Positions 7,685-15,607 of a stretch of DNA of 34,547 nt are shown piece after piece; the first letter of the stretch is position 1, and every line of letters begins with the position of its first letter. Origin of the DNA: Alphaproteobacteria bacterium. Lineage in GTDB: Bacteria > Pseudomonadota > Alphaproteobacteria > RS24. Location: assembly GCA_022428185.1 (NCBI GenBank), contig JAKMCZ010000214.1, positions 1 through 34,547 on the forward strand. Direction: 5' to 3'. The notes below the pieces were generated by a model, which had not been told where the DNA came from, searched no databases, and was given only the letters and a program-made list of their open reading frames with translations. The translations under genes were made by a program, and so were the position numbers.

Positions 7685-8659
7685 TCAGCCCTCCAATCCG
7701 AAATCGGCAGCGCTGGTGACATGGCGATGGAAACGCAGTCGGCGCAGATAGTCGGTCGGGTTTTTCGGTGTCACAAGCGCACCTTCAGGCCGGTTTAGCC
7801 AATCATGTAGCCGCGTCGTCAAAAATCGCATGGCGGCGCCTGACGCCAATATCGGCAAAGCGGCGATTTCATCGCGCGACATCGGGCGCACGGATTGATA
7901 TCCGGCGAGCAGTGCGCGCGCTTTGGTGATGTTGAAATTCACATCGGCTTCAAAGCACCAAGCATTGAGCATAATGGCGAGGTCATAGGCCAGCATGTCG
8001 TGACAGGCGAAATAAAAATCGATCAGCCCGCTAACCTTATTGTTTTGAAAAAATACATTATCCGGAAACAAATCGGCATGAATGACCCCTTCGGGTAGGC
8101 CTTGCGGCCACGCCGCTTCAATGCGGGTCAACTCCTCGGCCATGAAATCAGCCAAACCGGGACTGGCCTCATCGGCGCGCGCGCGGCTTGCTTCAAACAG
8201 CTTGCGCCAGTTATCCGGCCCCTGTTTATTGGCGCGCTCAGTCTCAAATTCAGCACCGGCCAGATGCAATTCGGCCAAAGCCGCGCCAACGGCACGACAT
8301 TGCGGCGGCTTGGGCGTGATTGTGCTGCGCCCGTCCAGAAAGCTGACCAGGGCCGCAGGACGCGCTGCCAATCGGCTCAATACCGCACCTTGCTTGTTTT
8401 CAATCGGGGTCGGGCAGCTAATCCCATTTGATGCCAAATGCTGCATCAGTCCGAGGAAATAGGGCAGGTCATCAGGGTCAACGCCGGTCGCCGTATCCTC
8501 ATAAATGGTCAAAATATATTGCGGGCCTTCGGTCTCGATGAGGAAATTGCTGTTTTGCACGCCCGCCGCTATTCCCTTAAAGGCGATCAGCTTCGGCAAC
8601 TCATACTCAGCCATAAACGCGCCCAAAAGTGCTTCATCGATTTTGGTAAAAACCGCCAT
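7685..8659 (-). CDS. thrB: Homoserine kinase, APH-fold type
   Basis: Phosphorylates homoserine, the step before threonine synthase. At 324 residues it belongs to the aminoglycoside-phosphotransferase-like form of ThrB, not the GHMP-kinase form of E. coli. Visible are the N-terminal MAVFTKI and GVQNSNFLIET nucleotide-binding region, the catalytic HADLFPDN block (His194 to Asn201) and the metal-binding IDFYFACHDMLAYDLA segment. It starts immediately after the ispH stop with no gap and is followed 3 bases later by rnhA, indicating one transcript. The ispH-thrB-rnhA order is common in alphaproteobacteria. Confidence 0.95.
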   Translation of the reverse strand: MAVFTKIDEALLGAFMAEYELPKLIAFKGIAAGVQNSNFLIETEGPQYILTIYEDTATGVDPDDLPYFLGLMQHLASNGISCPTPIENKQGAVLSRLAARPAALVSFLDGRSTITPKPPQCRAVGAALAELHLAGAEFETERANKQGPDNWRKLFEASRARADEASPGLADFMAEELTRIEAAWPQGLPEGVIHADLFPDNVFFQNNKVSGLIDFYFACHDMLAYDLAIMLNAWCFEADVNFNITKARALLAGYQSVRPMSRDEIAALPILASGAAMRFLTTRLHDWLNRPEGALVTPKNPTDYLRRLRFHRHVTSAADFGLEG

Positions 8660-9643
8660 TTACGCGCTCCGAAGCTCGCGCGGCAGTTTGAAATTGACGC
8701 GCTCGTCCAGCCCGTCCATTTCTTCAATGGTCAAATTGAAGCGCGCCGCGAAAGCATCAATAACTTCCAGCGTAATTTCTTCCGGTGCCGACGCTCCGGC
8801 AGTCAGGCCGATATGAGCGACAGCGCTGAGGTCCGCCCAGTCAATATCATCTGCACTGCCAATCAGTTCGGCGCGCGGGCAGCCGGCGCGTCGTGCCACT
8901 TCGACAAGGCGTTGCGAGTTTGAGCTATTGGGCGCACCGATGACCAGCAAGCAATCGGTTTCAGCCGCCAGCTTTTGGGCTGCTTCCTGCCGATTGGTGG
9001 TGGCGTAGCAAATATCGTCCTTATGCGGCTCGGCAATATCGGGAAAGCGCGCTTTCAAAGCGGCGACAATTTCTGCCGTATCGCTGACCGACAGCGTCGT
9101 TTGCGTGGCATAGGCCAGCGCGCCCTCCGGCGGGGTCAGATTTCGCGCATCAGATACGCTTTCAATCAGCGTCATAGCACCGTCCGGCACTTGCCCCATC
9201 GTGCCAATAACTTCCGGATGACCGGCATGACCGATGAGCAGAATATGGCGTTGATTGTCGAAATGACGCTCGGTTTCAATATGCACTTTTGAGACCAATG
9301 GGCAGGTTGCGTCGAGCCAGTTCAGGCCGCGTGCATCAGCCGCTTGGGGCACTGCTTTTGGCACACCATGAGCCGAGAAAATCACCGGTCGGTCGGCCGG
9401 CACGTCGTCCAATTCATCGACAAATATCGCACCGAGCTGACGCAAGCGGTCGACGACGCGGCGATTGTGAACGATTTCATGGCGCACATAGACCGGCGCA
9501 CCGAACTTTTCCAATGCGCGTTCGACAATCAACACAGCCCGATCCACACCGGCGCAAAAGCCGCGCGGTTTGGCAAGTGTCAGCTTCATAGCCGGTCTAT
9601 CTGGCGTATCGCCGTTTGTCTGGCCTGCCGTATTGACGGACAT
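8660..9643 (-). CDS. ispH: 4-hydroxy-3-methylbut-2-enyl diphosphate reductase
   Basis: The last enzyme of the non-mevalonate isoprenoid pathway, an iron-sulfur protein producing IPP and DMAPP. The 327-residue protein contains the three cluster cysteines: Cys30 in KPRGFCAGVDRA, one in DATCPLVSKVH and one in DDICYATTNRQ. LIGHAGHPEV, SSNSQRLVEVA and LTAGASAPE are further family blocks. The ATG at 9643 has an AAAGGG site seven bases upstream, so I keep the 18-residue N-terminal extension, although a Met at residue 19 is the usual family start. A promoter and an operator-like palindrome lie just upstream. ispE and a polyprenyl synthase from the same pathway are in this window. Confidence 0.96.
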   Translation of the reverse strand: MSVNTAGQTNGDTPDRPAMKLTLAKPRGFCAGVDRAVLIVERALEKFGAPVYVRHEIVHNRRVVDRLRQLGAIFVDELDDVPADRPVIFSAHGVPKAVPQAADARGLNWLDATCPLVSKVHIETERHFDNQRHILLIGHAGHPEVIGTMGQVPDGAMTLIESVSDARNLTPPEGALAYATQTTLSVSDTAEIVAALKARFPDIAEPHKDDICYATTNRQEAAQKLAAETDCLLVIGAPNSSNSQRLVEVARRAGCPRAELIGSADDIDWADLSAVAHIGLTAGASAPEEITLEVIDAFAARFNLTIEEMDGLDERVNFKLPRELRSA

Positions 9644-9662
9644 GGTAATGCCCTTTCTTTAC

Positions 9663-9705
9663 ACACATTCGTGAATGTTTTATTGAATGAGCCGCGCGCC
9701 GCGTC
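9663..9705 (-). promoter_or_regulatory. Predicted ispH promoter with palindrome at the start site
   Basis: Reading the minus strand, TTGACG (9705-9700) is followed after 17 bases by AATAAA (9682-9677). Directly downstream, where transcription should begin, is an inverted repeat ACATTC-GT-GAATGT (9663-9676, plus-strand reading). It lies 20 bases upstream of the ispH start codon. The position fits a repressor operator, but the cognate factor is unknown. Confidence 0.45.
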
Positions 9706-9765
9706 AAGTTGTTTGGCTTGTTGATTGGTTGCAAGTGCTCGAACAGCGCTCAAAAGGAAAGTCTC

Positions 9766-10296
9766 ATGGCACACAAAACAACAGATAAAGCATCATTGGA
9801 ACAATCGCGAAGCCGCTCGCGCCATGCGCCCATTATCGTGGTTTGCCTTTCCCTGTTTTTGTCGGCTTGCTTAACGGGCGACATTGACGAAATTATTCAA
9901 CGCCAATGCCCGCCGGTCGCGATTTTGACGACGGCTGATGTGCTGCCGCTTAATGCCGGAACCGCTGAACTGCAAACGGCGCGTCTGAAATGTTTTATCG
10001 ACAATGATAATGAAGATGAATTGCTGGCTAAGGTGACACTGAGCGGGCGCGCACAAAGCAAGCAAGAAGCGCCGGTATTTCTGGCTGTGCTGAACGCTGA
10101 AGACCGGGTTGTGGCGCGCACGCAGTATAAGGTGAACTTGCCATCGGGGGCTTTTTCAATGACCTTGCCGTCAATAGTATATGGCAAAAAGGGCGGGCGC
10201 ACGGATTTGCGACTGGCGGTCGGTTTTGTGTTGTCCAAAAACCAATTGGCTGAAAACCGCGCTGCGCTTCGGAAAAAGCTCGGATTGGCAGACTGA
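9766..10296 (+). CDS. Putative lipoprotein of unknown function
   Basis: I do not recognise the family. The ATG at 9766 follows an AAAAGGAAA ribosome-binding site and gives 176 residues. A positively charged N-terminal tail (residues 14-20, SRSRSRH) leads into a hydrophobic segment and a lipobox LSAC with Cys35, so it should be a lipid-anchored envelope protein. The mature part has two more cysteines (RQCPP and RLKCFI) and an alternating strand-like pattern ending in a basic tail. The n-region is unusually long for a lipoprotein signal. It stands alone between ispH (divergent) and the glycine operon leader. Confidence 0.8.
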   Translation: MAHKTTDKASLEQSRSRSRHAPIIVVCLSLFLSACLTGDIDEIIQRQCPPVAILTTADVLPLNAGTAELQTARLKCFIDNDNEDELLAKVTLSGRAQSKQEAPVFLAVLNAEDRVVARTQYKVNLPSGAFSMTLPSIVYGKKGGRTDLRLAVGFVLSKNQLAENRAALRKKLGLAD

Positions 10297-10317
10297 TACA
10301 CAGGTGATTTTACCTGC

Positions 10318-10360
10318 GACTCGATGGGCGTTTGACTCGCCTCGACTCTGTGCTTAACTC
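10318..10360 (+). promoter_or_regulatory. Predicted gcv operon promoter with three GANTC sites
   Basis: TTGACT (10332-10337) and GCTTAAC (10352-10358) form a plausible alphaproteobacterial promoter with a spacer of 15-17 bases. Three CcrM recognition sites, all GACTC, start at 10318, 10334 and 10344: one just upstream, one overlapping the -35 and one in the spacer. Transcription would start roughly 10 bases before the first riboswitch aptamer. Confidence 0.5.
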
Positions 10361-10376
10361 TAAAGTGTCAAAAGAC

Positions 10377-10536
10377 CTTCACGGGAGACATCGCCATTAT
10401 TTGGCGCGGCCGAAGGAGCAACCGCCCTCGGAAACTCTCAGGCAAACGGACCGTGAAGCGATGACACTCTGGAAAGCAGTCGGCCATAGGGCGCGGCTCA
10501 CCGAAGGGGTAAATCTCTCAGGTTCACGCGACAGAG
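10377..10536 (+). promoter_or_regulatory. Tandem glycine riboswitch
   Basis: Two glycine aptamers in series. The first is closed by CTTCACGG (10377-10384) pairing with CCGTGAAG (10451-10458) and carries the conserved cores GCCGAAGGAGCAA (10409-10421) and AAACTCTCAGGCAAA (10432-10446). The second is closed by CTCTG (10467-10471) with CAGAG (10532-10536) and holds CTGGAAAG and ACCGAAGGGGTAAATCTCTC (from 10500). The linker is short, as in cooperative tandem forms. It precedes gcvT, the standard target, where glycine binding normally switches the glycine cleavage genes on. No protein should be annotated here even though the gcvT frame is open through it. Confidence 0.95.
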
Positions 10537-10540
10537 GAGG

Positions 10541-10572
10541 GCGAAATCGGAATGGTTCCGATTGCGCTTTTT
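10541..10572 (+). terminator. Riboswitch-controlled intrinsic terminator
   Basis: The stem AATCGGAA/TTCCGATT with a TGG loop is extended, past one A-G mismatch, by GCG/CGC and followed by TTTTT (10568-10572). It begins four bases after the closing stem of the second aptamer, so it is the expression platform of the glycine riboswitch. The gcvT ribosome-binding site (GGAG, 10573-10576) comes right after it. Confidence 0.8.
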
Positions 10573-10586
10573 GGAGTCGTGACAGG

Positions 10587-11699
10587 GTGAACGCACCACT
10601 GACATTAAAGAAAACGCCGTTACATGGCCTGCATGCCGAATTAGGTGCCAAAATGGTGCCATTTGCCGGTTACGATATGCCTGTGCAATATCCGATGGGC
10701 GTGATGAAAGAACACGCACATACGCGCGAAAAAGCCGGTTTGTTTGACGTGTCGCATATGGGGCAAGCCAAGCTGACCGCGCATACGGGCGATGCTGCCG
10801 CCTTATTTGAAGAACTGGTGCCGGGCGGCATTACCACGCTGAAAGAAGGTCGAATTCGCTACACGCAATTGACCGATGATAAGGGCGGTATCCTCGACGA
10901 TTTAATGGCGACGCGCTTTGGCGATACGCTTTGGCTGGTGGTCAATGCAGCGTGTAAGGAAAATGATTTTGCGCATATTGCCGAGAAACTTGACGGTCGC
11001 GCCAATCTGGAAATCAAAGACCGCGCATTGCTGGCCTTGCAGGGACCGCTGGCTGAGCACGTATTGGCGACGCTGATACCGGGCATTGCCGACACTGTGT
11101 TCATGCAGAGCATTTGGAGCACATGGGACGGGGCTGATGTTCTGGTCTCGCGCTGCGGCTATACCGGTGAAGATGGGTTTGAAATTTCGATTGCCAATGA
11201 TAAAGCGCACGCATTGGCTGAGGCATTGCTTGCGCATGACGATGTTGCGCCAATCGGTTTGGGCGCGCGCGACAGTTTGCGGCTGGAGGCGGGCTTGTGC
11301 CTTTACGGCCATGATATTGATATTGAAACGACACCGGCTGAGGCCGATTTATTGTGGTCAGTGCCGAAGCGTCGCCGCGAGGCGGCCGATTTTCCGGGCG
11401 GTGTGCGTGTGGTCGCGCAAATTGCCGATGGGGTCGCTAAACAGCGCGTCGGAATTTTGCCTGAAGGCCGCGCTCCGGCGCGCGAAGGCACGGAAATTCA
11501 AAATGCGGAAGGTCAACCTATTGGCATCGTGACCAGTGGCGGCTTTGGGCCAAGTTTGGGTGGGCCTTTGGCGATGGGCTATGTGCCGCCAAGCCATGCT
11601 GCGACGGGTAGCGAAATTCAACTGATTGTCAGGGGCAAAGCTATGCCGGCGCGGGTCGCCGCCATGCCTTTTGTGCCGCAGAAATATAAAAAGGGGTAA
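10587..11699 (+). CDS. gcvT: Glycine cleavage system T protein (aminomethyltransferase)
   Basis: Takes the aminomethyl group from lipoylated GcvH and transfers the one-carbon unit to tetrahydrofolate, releasing ammonia. From the GTG at 10587, with GGAG ten bases upstream, the product has 370 residues, normal for the family. It opens with KKTPLHGLHAELGAKMVPFA and continues with the folate-site blocks VSHMGQ, RCGYTGEDGFEIS and GLGARDSLRLEAGLCLYGHD. The open frame extends 85 codons further upstream, but that stretch is the glycine riboswitch and its terminator and is not coding. gcvH follows four bases later. Confidence 0.95.
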   Translation: MNAPLTLKKTPLHGLHAELGAKMVPFAGYDMPVQYPMGVMKEHAHTREKAGLFDVSHMGQAKLTAHTGDAAALFEELVPGGITTLKEGRIRYTQLTDDKGGILDDLMATRFGDTLWLVVNAACKENDFAHIAEKLDGRANLEIKDRALLALQGPLAEHVLATLIPGIADTVFMQSIWSTWDGADVLVSRCGYTGEDGFEISIANDKAHALAEALLAHDDVAPIGLGARDSLRLEAGLCLYGHDIDIETTPAEADLLWSVPKRRREAADFPGGVRVVAQIADGVAKQRVGILPEGRAPAREGTEIQNAEGQPIGIVTSGGFGPSLGGPLAMGYVPPSHAATGSEIQLIVRGKAMPARVAAMPFVPQKYKKG

Positions 11700-11703
11700 T
11701 GCG

Positions 11704-12078
11704 ATGAGCAAGAAATTCACCAAAGACCATGAATGGATCAACTTGGAAGGTGATGTCGCCACGGTCGGCATCACCGATTATGCGCAAGGGCAGCTTGGCG
11801 ATGTGGTGTTTGTCGAAGTGCCGGAGGCGGGCAGGCAAGTATCGAAAGGCGATGATGCGGCGGTGGTCGAAAGCGTCAAAGCGGCCTCTGAGGTTTATGC
11901 GCCGGTATCGGGCGAAGTCGTTGAAGGCAATGGCGCGCTCGAAGGCAATCCGGCGCTGGTTAATGAAGATGCCAATAATGATGGTTGGTTTTTCAAAATG
12001 AAACTGGCCGATGCGGGTGAGCTTGATGAGTTGATGGATGAAGCCGCCTATGCCGATTATGTGAAGGAGCTGGACTGA
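11704..12078 (+). CDS. gcvH: Glycine cleavage system H protein
   Basis: The lipoyl-carrier protein that shuttles the aminomethyl intermediate between the P, T and L proteins. It is 124 residues long. The lipoylated lysine is Lys59 in VVESVKAASEVYAP, and the family signatures HEWI near the N-terminus and GITDYAQGQLGDVVFVE are intact. The ATG at 11704 has an AAGGGG site upstream. The stop overlaps the gcvPA start by one base (TGATG), so translation is coupled. No lipoyl ligase or L protein gene is in view. Confidence 0.97.
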   Translation: MSKKFTKDHEWINLEGDVATVGITDYAQGQLGDVVFVEVPEAGRQVSKGDDAAVVESVKAASEVYAPVSGEVVEGNGALEGNPALVNEDANNDGWFFKMKLADAGELDELMDEAAYADYVKELD

Positions 12079-13421
12079 TGCGATACCTCCCCCTAACCGA
12101 TGCCGACCGCCAGAGCATGCTGGCGACCATAGGGGTCGGCCAAATTGATGACTTATTCGTCGATGTGCCGGAAGCGGCGCGTCGCGATGACACGTTGGAC
12201 TTGCCGCGCCATCAGGGCGAAATGCAGGTTGAGCGGCAGCTTTCCGCGATGGCGGCGAAAAACATGACCGCCTCTGCCGTGCCTTTTTTCTGCGGTGCAG
12301 GCGCGTATAAGCATCACGTGCCGGCGACGGTTGACCATATTATCCAACGCTCTGAATTCCTGACCAGCTATACGCCGTATCAGCCTGAAATTACGCAAGG
12401 CACGCTGCAATATTTATTTGAGTTTCAAACCCAAGTCAGCGAATTGACCGGCCTGCCGGTAGCCAATGCCTCAATGTATGACGGCTCAACCGCGACCGCT
12501 GAAGCAGTGCTGATGGCGCACCGCGTAACCCGTAAAAGCCGCGCCGTTTTGTCTGGTCGGCTGCATCCGCATTACGCGGCAGTGATTGAAAACCTTACCG
12601 AAATGGGTGGCTTTGACTTGGCGCAAGCCGAGATTACCCCCAACGCGGCTGAAGACCTTATCGCTTTAATTGACGATGAAACCAGTTGCGTTGTTGTGCA
12701 GAACCCTGATTTCTTCGGCAATGTTGCCGACTTCACCAAGCTGGCGGCAGCGGTGCAGGCCAAGGGCTGCTTACTGATTGTCGCCGTGCCCGAAGTCGTG
12801 TCGCTGGGTCTGTTGAAACGCCCGGGTGACATGGGCGCAGATATTGTGACCGGCGAAGGCCAGTCAATTGGCGGTGGTTTAAATTTCGGCGGGCCCTATG
12901 TCGGCCTGTTTGCGGCGCGCGATAAACATATTCGGCAAATGCCCGGTCGCTTGTGCGGCGAGACGGTCGATGCGGACGGGCAGCGCGGCTTTGTGCTGAC
13001 ATTGTCAACGCGCGAGCAACACATTCGCCGCGATAAGGCGACCTCGAATATTTGCACCAATTCGGGGCTGTGTTCGCTGGCCTTTACCGCGCATATGACG
13101 TTGCTGGGCGGCAAAGGGTTGCGCCAATTGGCGCAGCTTAACCATGCGCGCGCCGTGCAACTGGCAGATGCGCTAGGGGCCATTGACGGTGTTGAGGTGT
13201 TGACCGATGCCTTTTTTAATGAGTTCAGTCTGCGCCTACCGGCCAATGCGGCGGCGGTAGTTGACGCTTTGGCCGACAAAAGTGTGTTGGGCGGGGTGCC
13301 GGTGTCGCGCCTTGCGCCCGATGCCGGACTTGACGATGTGCTGCTGGTTGCAGCTACCGAAGCCAATTCAGAAGATGATATTGCCGATTTTGCGACGGCT
13401 TTAAGAGAGGTGCTGGCATGA
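12078..13421 (+). CDS. gcvPA: Glycine dehydrogenase (decarboxylating) subunit 1
   Basis: N-terminal half of the two-subunit P protein, which decarboxylates glycine. It is 447 residues long. Recognisable blocks are MRYLPLTDADRQSML, FCGAGAYKHHVPATVDHII (residues 71-89), the SYTPYQPEITQGTLQYLFEFQ segment, ASMYDGSTA, and later GLNFGGPYVGLFA and CGETVD. This half does not carry the PLP lysine, which is on gcvPB. It starts on the last base of the gcvH stop and its own stop overlaps gcvPB as ATGA, so H, PA and PB are made in step. Confidence 0.96.
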   Translation: MRYLPLTDADRQSMLATIGVGQIDDLFVDVPEAARRDDTLDLPRHQGEMQVERQLSAMAAKNMTASAVPFFCGAGAYKHHVPATVDHIIQRSEFLTSYTPYQPEITQGTLQYLFEFQTQVSELTGLPVANASMYDGSTATAEAVLMAHRVTRKSRAVLSGRLHPHYAAVIENLTEMGGFDLAQAEITPNAAEDLIALIDDETSCVVVQNPDFFGNVADFTKLAAAVQAKGCLLIVAVPEVVSLGLLKRPGDMGADIVTGEGQSIGGGLNFGGPYVGLFAARDKHIRQMPGRLCGETVDADGQRGFVLTLSTREQHIRRDKATSNICTNSGLCSLAFTAHMTLLGGKGLRQLAQLNHARAVQLADALGAIDGVEVLTDAFFNEFSLRLPANAAAVVDALADKSVLGGVPVSRLAPDAGLDDVLLVAATEANSEDDIADFATALREVLA

Positions 13422-14935
13422 GCGAGAAACAGACATTTACCGGCAATCGCGGCCTGCAATTGGAAGAAGCGCTGATTTTTGAAATCGGCTCGTTTGAAAA
13501 TTGCGGCGTTGATTTGGAAGATGTGCCGCAGGTTGAGAGCCGATTGGGCGATTGCCAAGCGGTTGGCGATATTGAATTGCCGGGCTTGTCGGAGCCTGAA
13601 GCAATGCGTCACTTCGTGCGCTTGAGCCAGAAAAACCATGCCATCGATGCCGGGCTTTATCCGCTCGGCTCTTGCACCATGAAGCATAATCCGCGCCTCA
13701 ATGAAAAAATGGCGCGCTTGCCGGGCTTTAGCGACATTCACCCGTTGCAGCCGCAAGCCAGTGTGCAAGGCGCATTGGAGTTGATGGACGCATTGGCGCA
13801 TTGGCTGAAAACGCTAACCGGCATGCCCGAAGTCGCACTGTCACCGAAAGCCGGTGCGCATGGCGAACTGTGTGGCATGATGGCAATCCGCGCCGCGATT
13901 GAAGCGAAGGGCGAATTGGCCTCCCGCACGCGTGTGCTGGTTCCGGAATCGGCGCATGGCACCAATCCGGCAACAGCGGCATTATTGGGTTTTAAGGTCG
14001 ATGAAATTCCGGCCAGCGATGATGGGCGCGTTGACCTTGCTGCGTTTAAGGAAAAACTGGGCGATGATGTCGCCGCCATCATGCTGACCAACCCCAATAC
14101 ATGCGGGTTGTTTGAACGTGACATTATCGAGATTGCCGACGCGCTGCACGAAGCGGGCGGCTATTTTTATTGTGACGGGGCTAATTTTAACGCCATTGTC
14201 GGGCGGGTACGCCCCGGCGATTTGGGCGTTGATGCGATGCATATCAATCTGCATAAAACCTTTTCAACCCCGCATGGCGGCGGTGGACCGGGCTCCGGCC
14301 CAACAGTTTTGTCAGAGCGTTTGGCTGCTTTCGCGCCGCTGCCCTATGTGGCAACAAGTGAGGACGGTTTGCGTCTGGTTGAAAATAATGGCGATGCCGA
14401 GCAGCAACCGTTTGGGCGCATGGTCGCATTTCACGGGCAAATGGGCATGTATGTGCGCGCCCTGTCTTACATGATGAGCCACGGTGCGGACGGTTTGCGG
14501 CAAGTCGCTGAAGACGCAGTTTTAAACGCCAATTACGTTTTGGCATCGTTGAAAGAGCATATGACTGCGCCGTTTGAAGGCCCGTGCATGCACGAGGCGT
14601 TGTTCGATGACGGGTTTTTGAAAGATACCGGAATCGACACTTTGGATTTTGCCAAAGCGATGATTGATGAGGGCTATCACCCGATGACCATGTATTTCCC
14701 GCTTGTGGTGCATGGCGCGATGCTGATAGAGCCGACCGAGACCGAAAGCAAAGGGTCGCTGGATTTGTTTATTGCCACCATGCGCGATTTGGTGCGCGGC
14801 GCGAAAGAGGGTGAGACCGAGCGGTTCAAAAATGCGCCCGAGCTTGCGCCACGGCGGCGATTGGACGAAACGCTGGCGGCACGCGCGCCGGTTTTGCGTT
14901 GGCAATCGCCAGAGGCCAAACAGGCAGCGGAATAA
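13418..14935 (+). CDS. gcvPB: Glycine dehydrogenase (decarboxylating) subunit 2
   Basis: PLP-bearing half of the two-subunit glycine decarboxylase, 505 residues. The PLP lysine is Lys280 in the NLHKTFSTPHGGGGPG block. LYPLGSCTMKHNPRLNE, PESAHGTNPATAA, LTNPNTCGLFE and YCDGANFNA are classic P-protein segments, and MTMYFPLVVHGAMLIEPTET closes the domain. Many proteobacteria encode P as one long gcvP; here it is split into two full-length subunits with an ATGA overlap. rnhB begins six bases after the stop and is probably on the same transcript. Confidence 0.96.
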   Translation: MSEKQTFTGNRGLQLEEALIFEIGSFENCGVDLEDVPQVESRLGDCQAVGDIELPGLSEPEAMRHFVRLSQKNHAIDAGLYPLGSCTMKHNPRLNEKMARLPGFSDIHPLQPQASVQGALELMDALAHWLKTLTGMPEVALSPKAGAHGELCGMMAIRAAIEAKGELASRTRVLVPESAHGTNPATAALLGFKVDEIPASDDGRVDLAAFKEKLGDDVAAIMLTNPNTCGLFERDIIEIADALHEAGGYFYCDGANFNAIVGRVRPGDLGVDAMHINLHKTFSTPHGGGGPGSGPTVLSERLAAFAPLPYVATSEDGLRLVENNGDAEQQPFGRMVAFHGQMGMYVRALSYMMSHGADGLRQVAEDAVLNANYVLASLKEHMTAPFEGPCMHEALFDDGFLKDTGIDTLDFAKAMIDEGYHPMTMYFPLVVHGAMLIEPTETESKGSLDLFIATMRDLVRGAKEGETERFKNAPELAPRRRLDETLAARAPVLRWQSPEAKQAAE

Positions 14936-14941
14936 CAGTCG

Positions 14942-15553
14942 ATGCAATTCAGCCTTGAAAGCGCGCGCGGTTGGCCGACGGCGCGTGTCTTTGGGGTTGA
15001 TGAAGCCGGACGCGGCCCGTGGGCCGGGCCGGTAACGGCGGCGACGATTTGCTTGCCCGCTGATTTTGACCTGCCGGTCAATGACAGCAAGAAACTGACC
15101 GAGAAAAAGCGCGAGGTCTTATTCGAACAGCTTATCGCGATGCCGCATGGCATTGGCGCAGCTTCAGTCGCAGAAATCGATCGTCTGAATATTTTGCAAG
15201 CGACATTTCTTGCCATGCGTCGCGCCGTTGATGCATTGGCGGCGGATATCGGCATGCCGGCGCATGTGTTGGTCGATGGCAATCGGTTGCCCGACTGGCC
15301 CTATCAAGCCGAGGCGATTATTGGCGGTGATGCCGCTGCGCCCAGCATTGCGGCCGCGTCGATTTTAGCCAAAGTCACCCGCGACCGCGAGATGGCGGCA
15401 TTGGACGCTCAATATCCGGGCTATGGCTGGGCGTCGAACAAAGGATATGGCGCAAAAGCGCATCGCGACGGGCTGGAAAAGTTGGGCGTGACGCCGCATC
15501 ATCGGCGTTCTTACGCACCGATACAGAAGATTTTGCGGTCTGAAACCGCCTAA
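14942..15553 (+). CDS. rnhB: Ribonuclease HII
   Basis: Removes single ribonucleotides and RNA primers from DNA. The 203-residue protein shows the type 2 RNase H signature GVDEAGRGPWAGPV with catalytic Asp20 and Glu21, a further aspartate in VLVDGNRLP, and the C-terminal AAASILAKVTRDR and GYGAKAHRDGLEKLGVTPHH blocks. It is complete and of usual length. Because it lies six bases behind gcvPB it is likely co-transcribed with the glycine cleavage genes, so its level may partly follow the riboswitch. A 16-bp palindrome starts two bases after its stop. Confidence 0.96.
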   Translation: MQFSLESARGWPTARVFGVDEAGRGPWAGPVTAATICLPADFDLPVNDSKKLTEKKREVLFEQLIAMPHGIGAASVAEIDRLNILQATFLAMRRAVDALAADIGMPAHVLVDGNRLPDWPYQAEAIIGGDAAAPSIAAASILAKVTRDREMAALDAQYPGYGWASNKGYGAKAHRDGLEKLGVTPHHRRSYAPIQKILRSETA

Positions 15554-15555
15554 AC

Positions 15556-15571
15556 CCCCTATATATAGGGG
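15556..15571. repeat. 16-bp perfect palindrome after rnhB
   Basis: CCCCTATATATAGGGG is perfectly self-complementary. It lies two bases after the rnhB stop and about 105-120 bases before ccrM. No T-tract follows, so it is not a standard terminator. It could be an operator, a transcript-end hairpin or part of a promoter region for ccrM. Confidence 0.6.
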
Positions 15572-15607
15572 CTGTGGGGCGAATTGTGGATAGAATAAGC
15601 ACCGGTT

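Noticed and set aside
10332..10586. Open frame upstream of gcvT that would add 85 residues to the N-terminus
   Set aside because: This stretch is the promoter end, tandem glycine riboswitch and terminator. The residues match no GcvT sequence, and a GTG with GGAG upstream at 10587 gives a normal-length protein.
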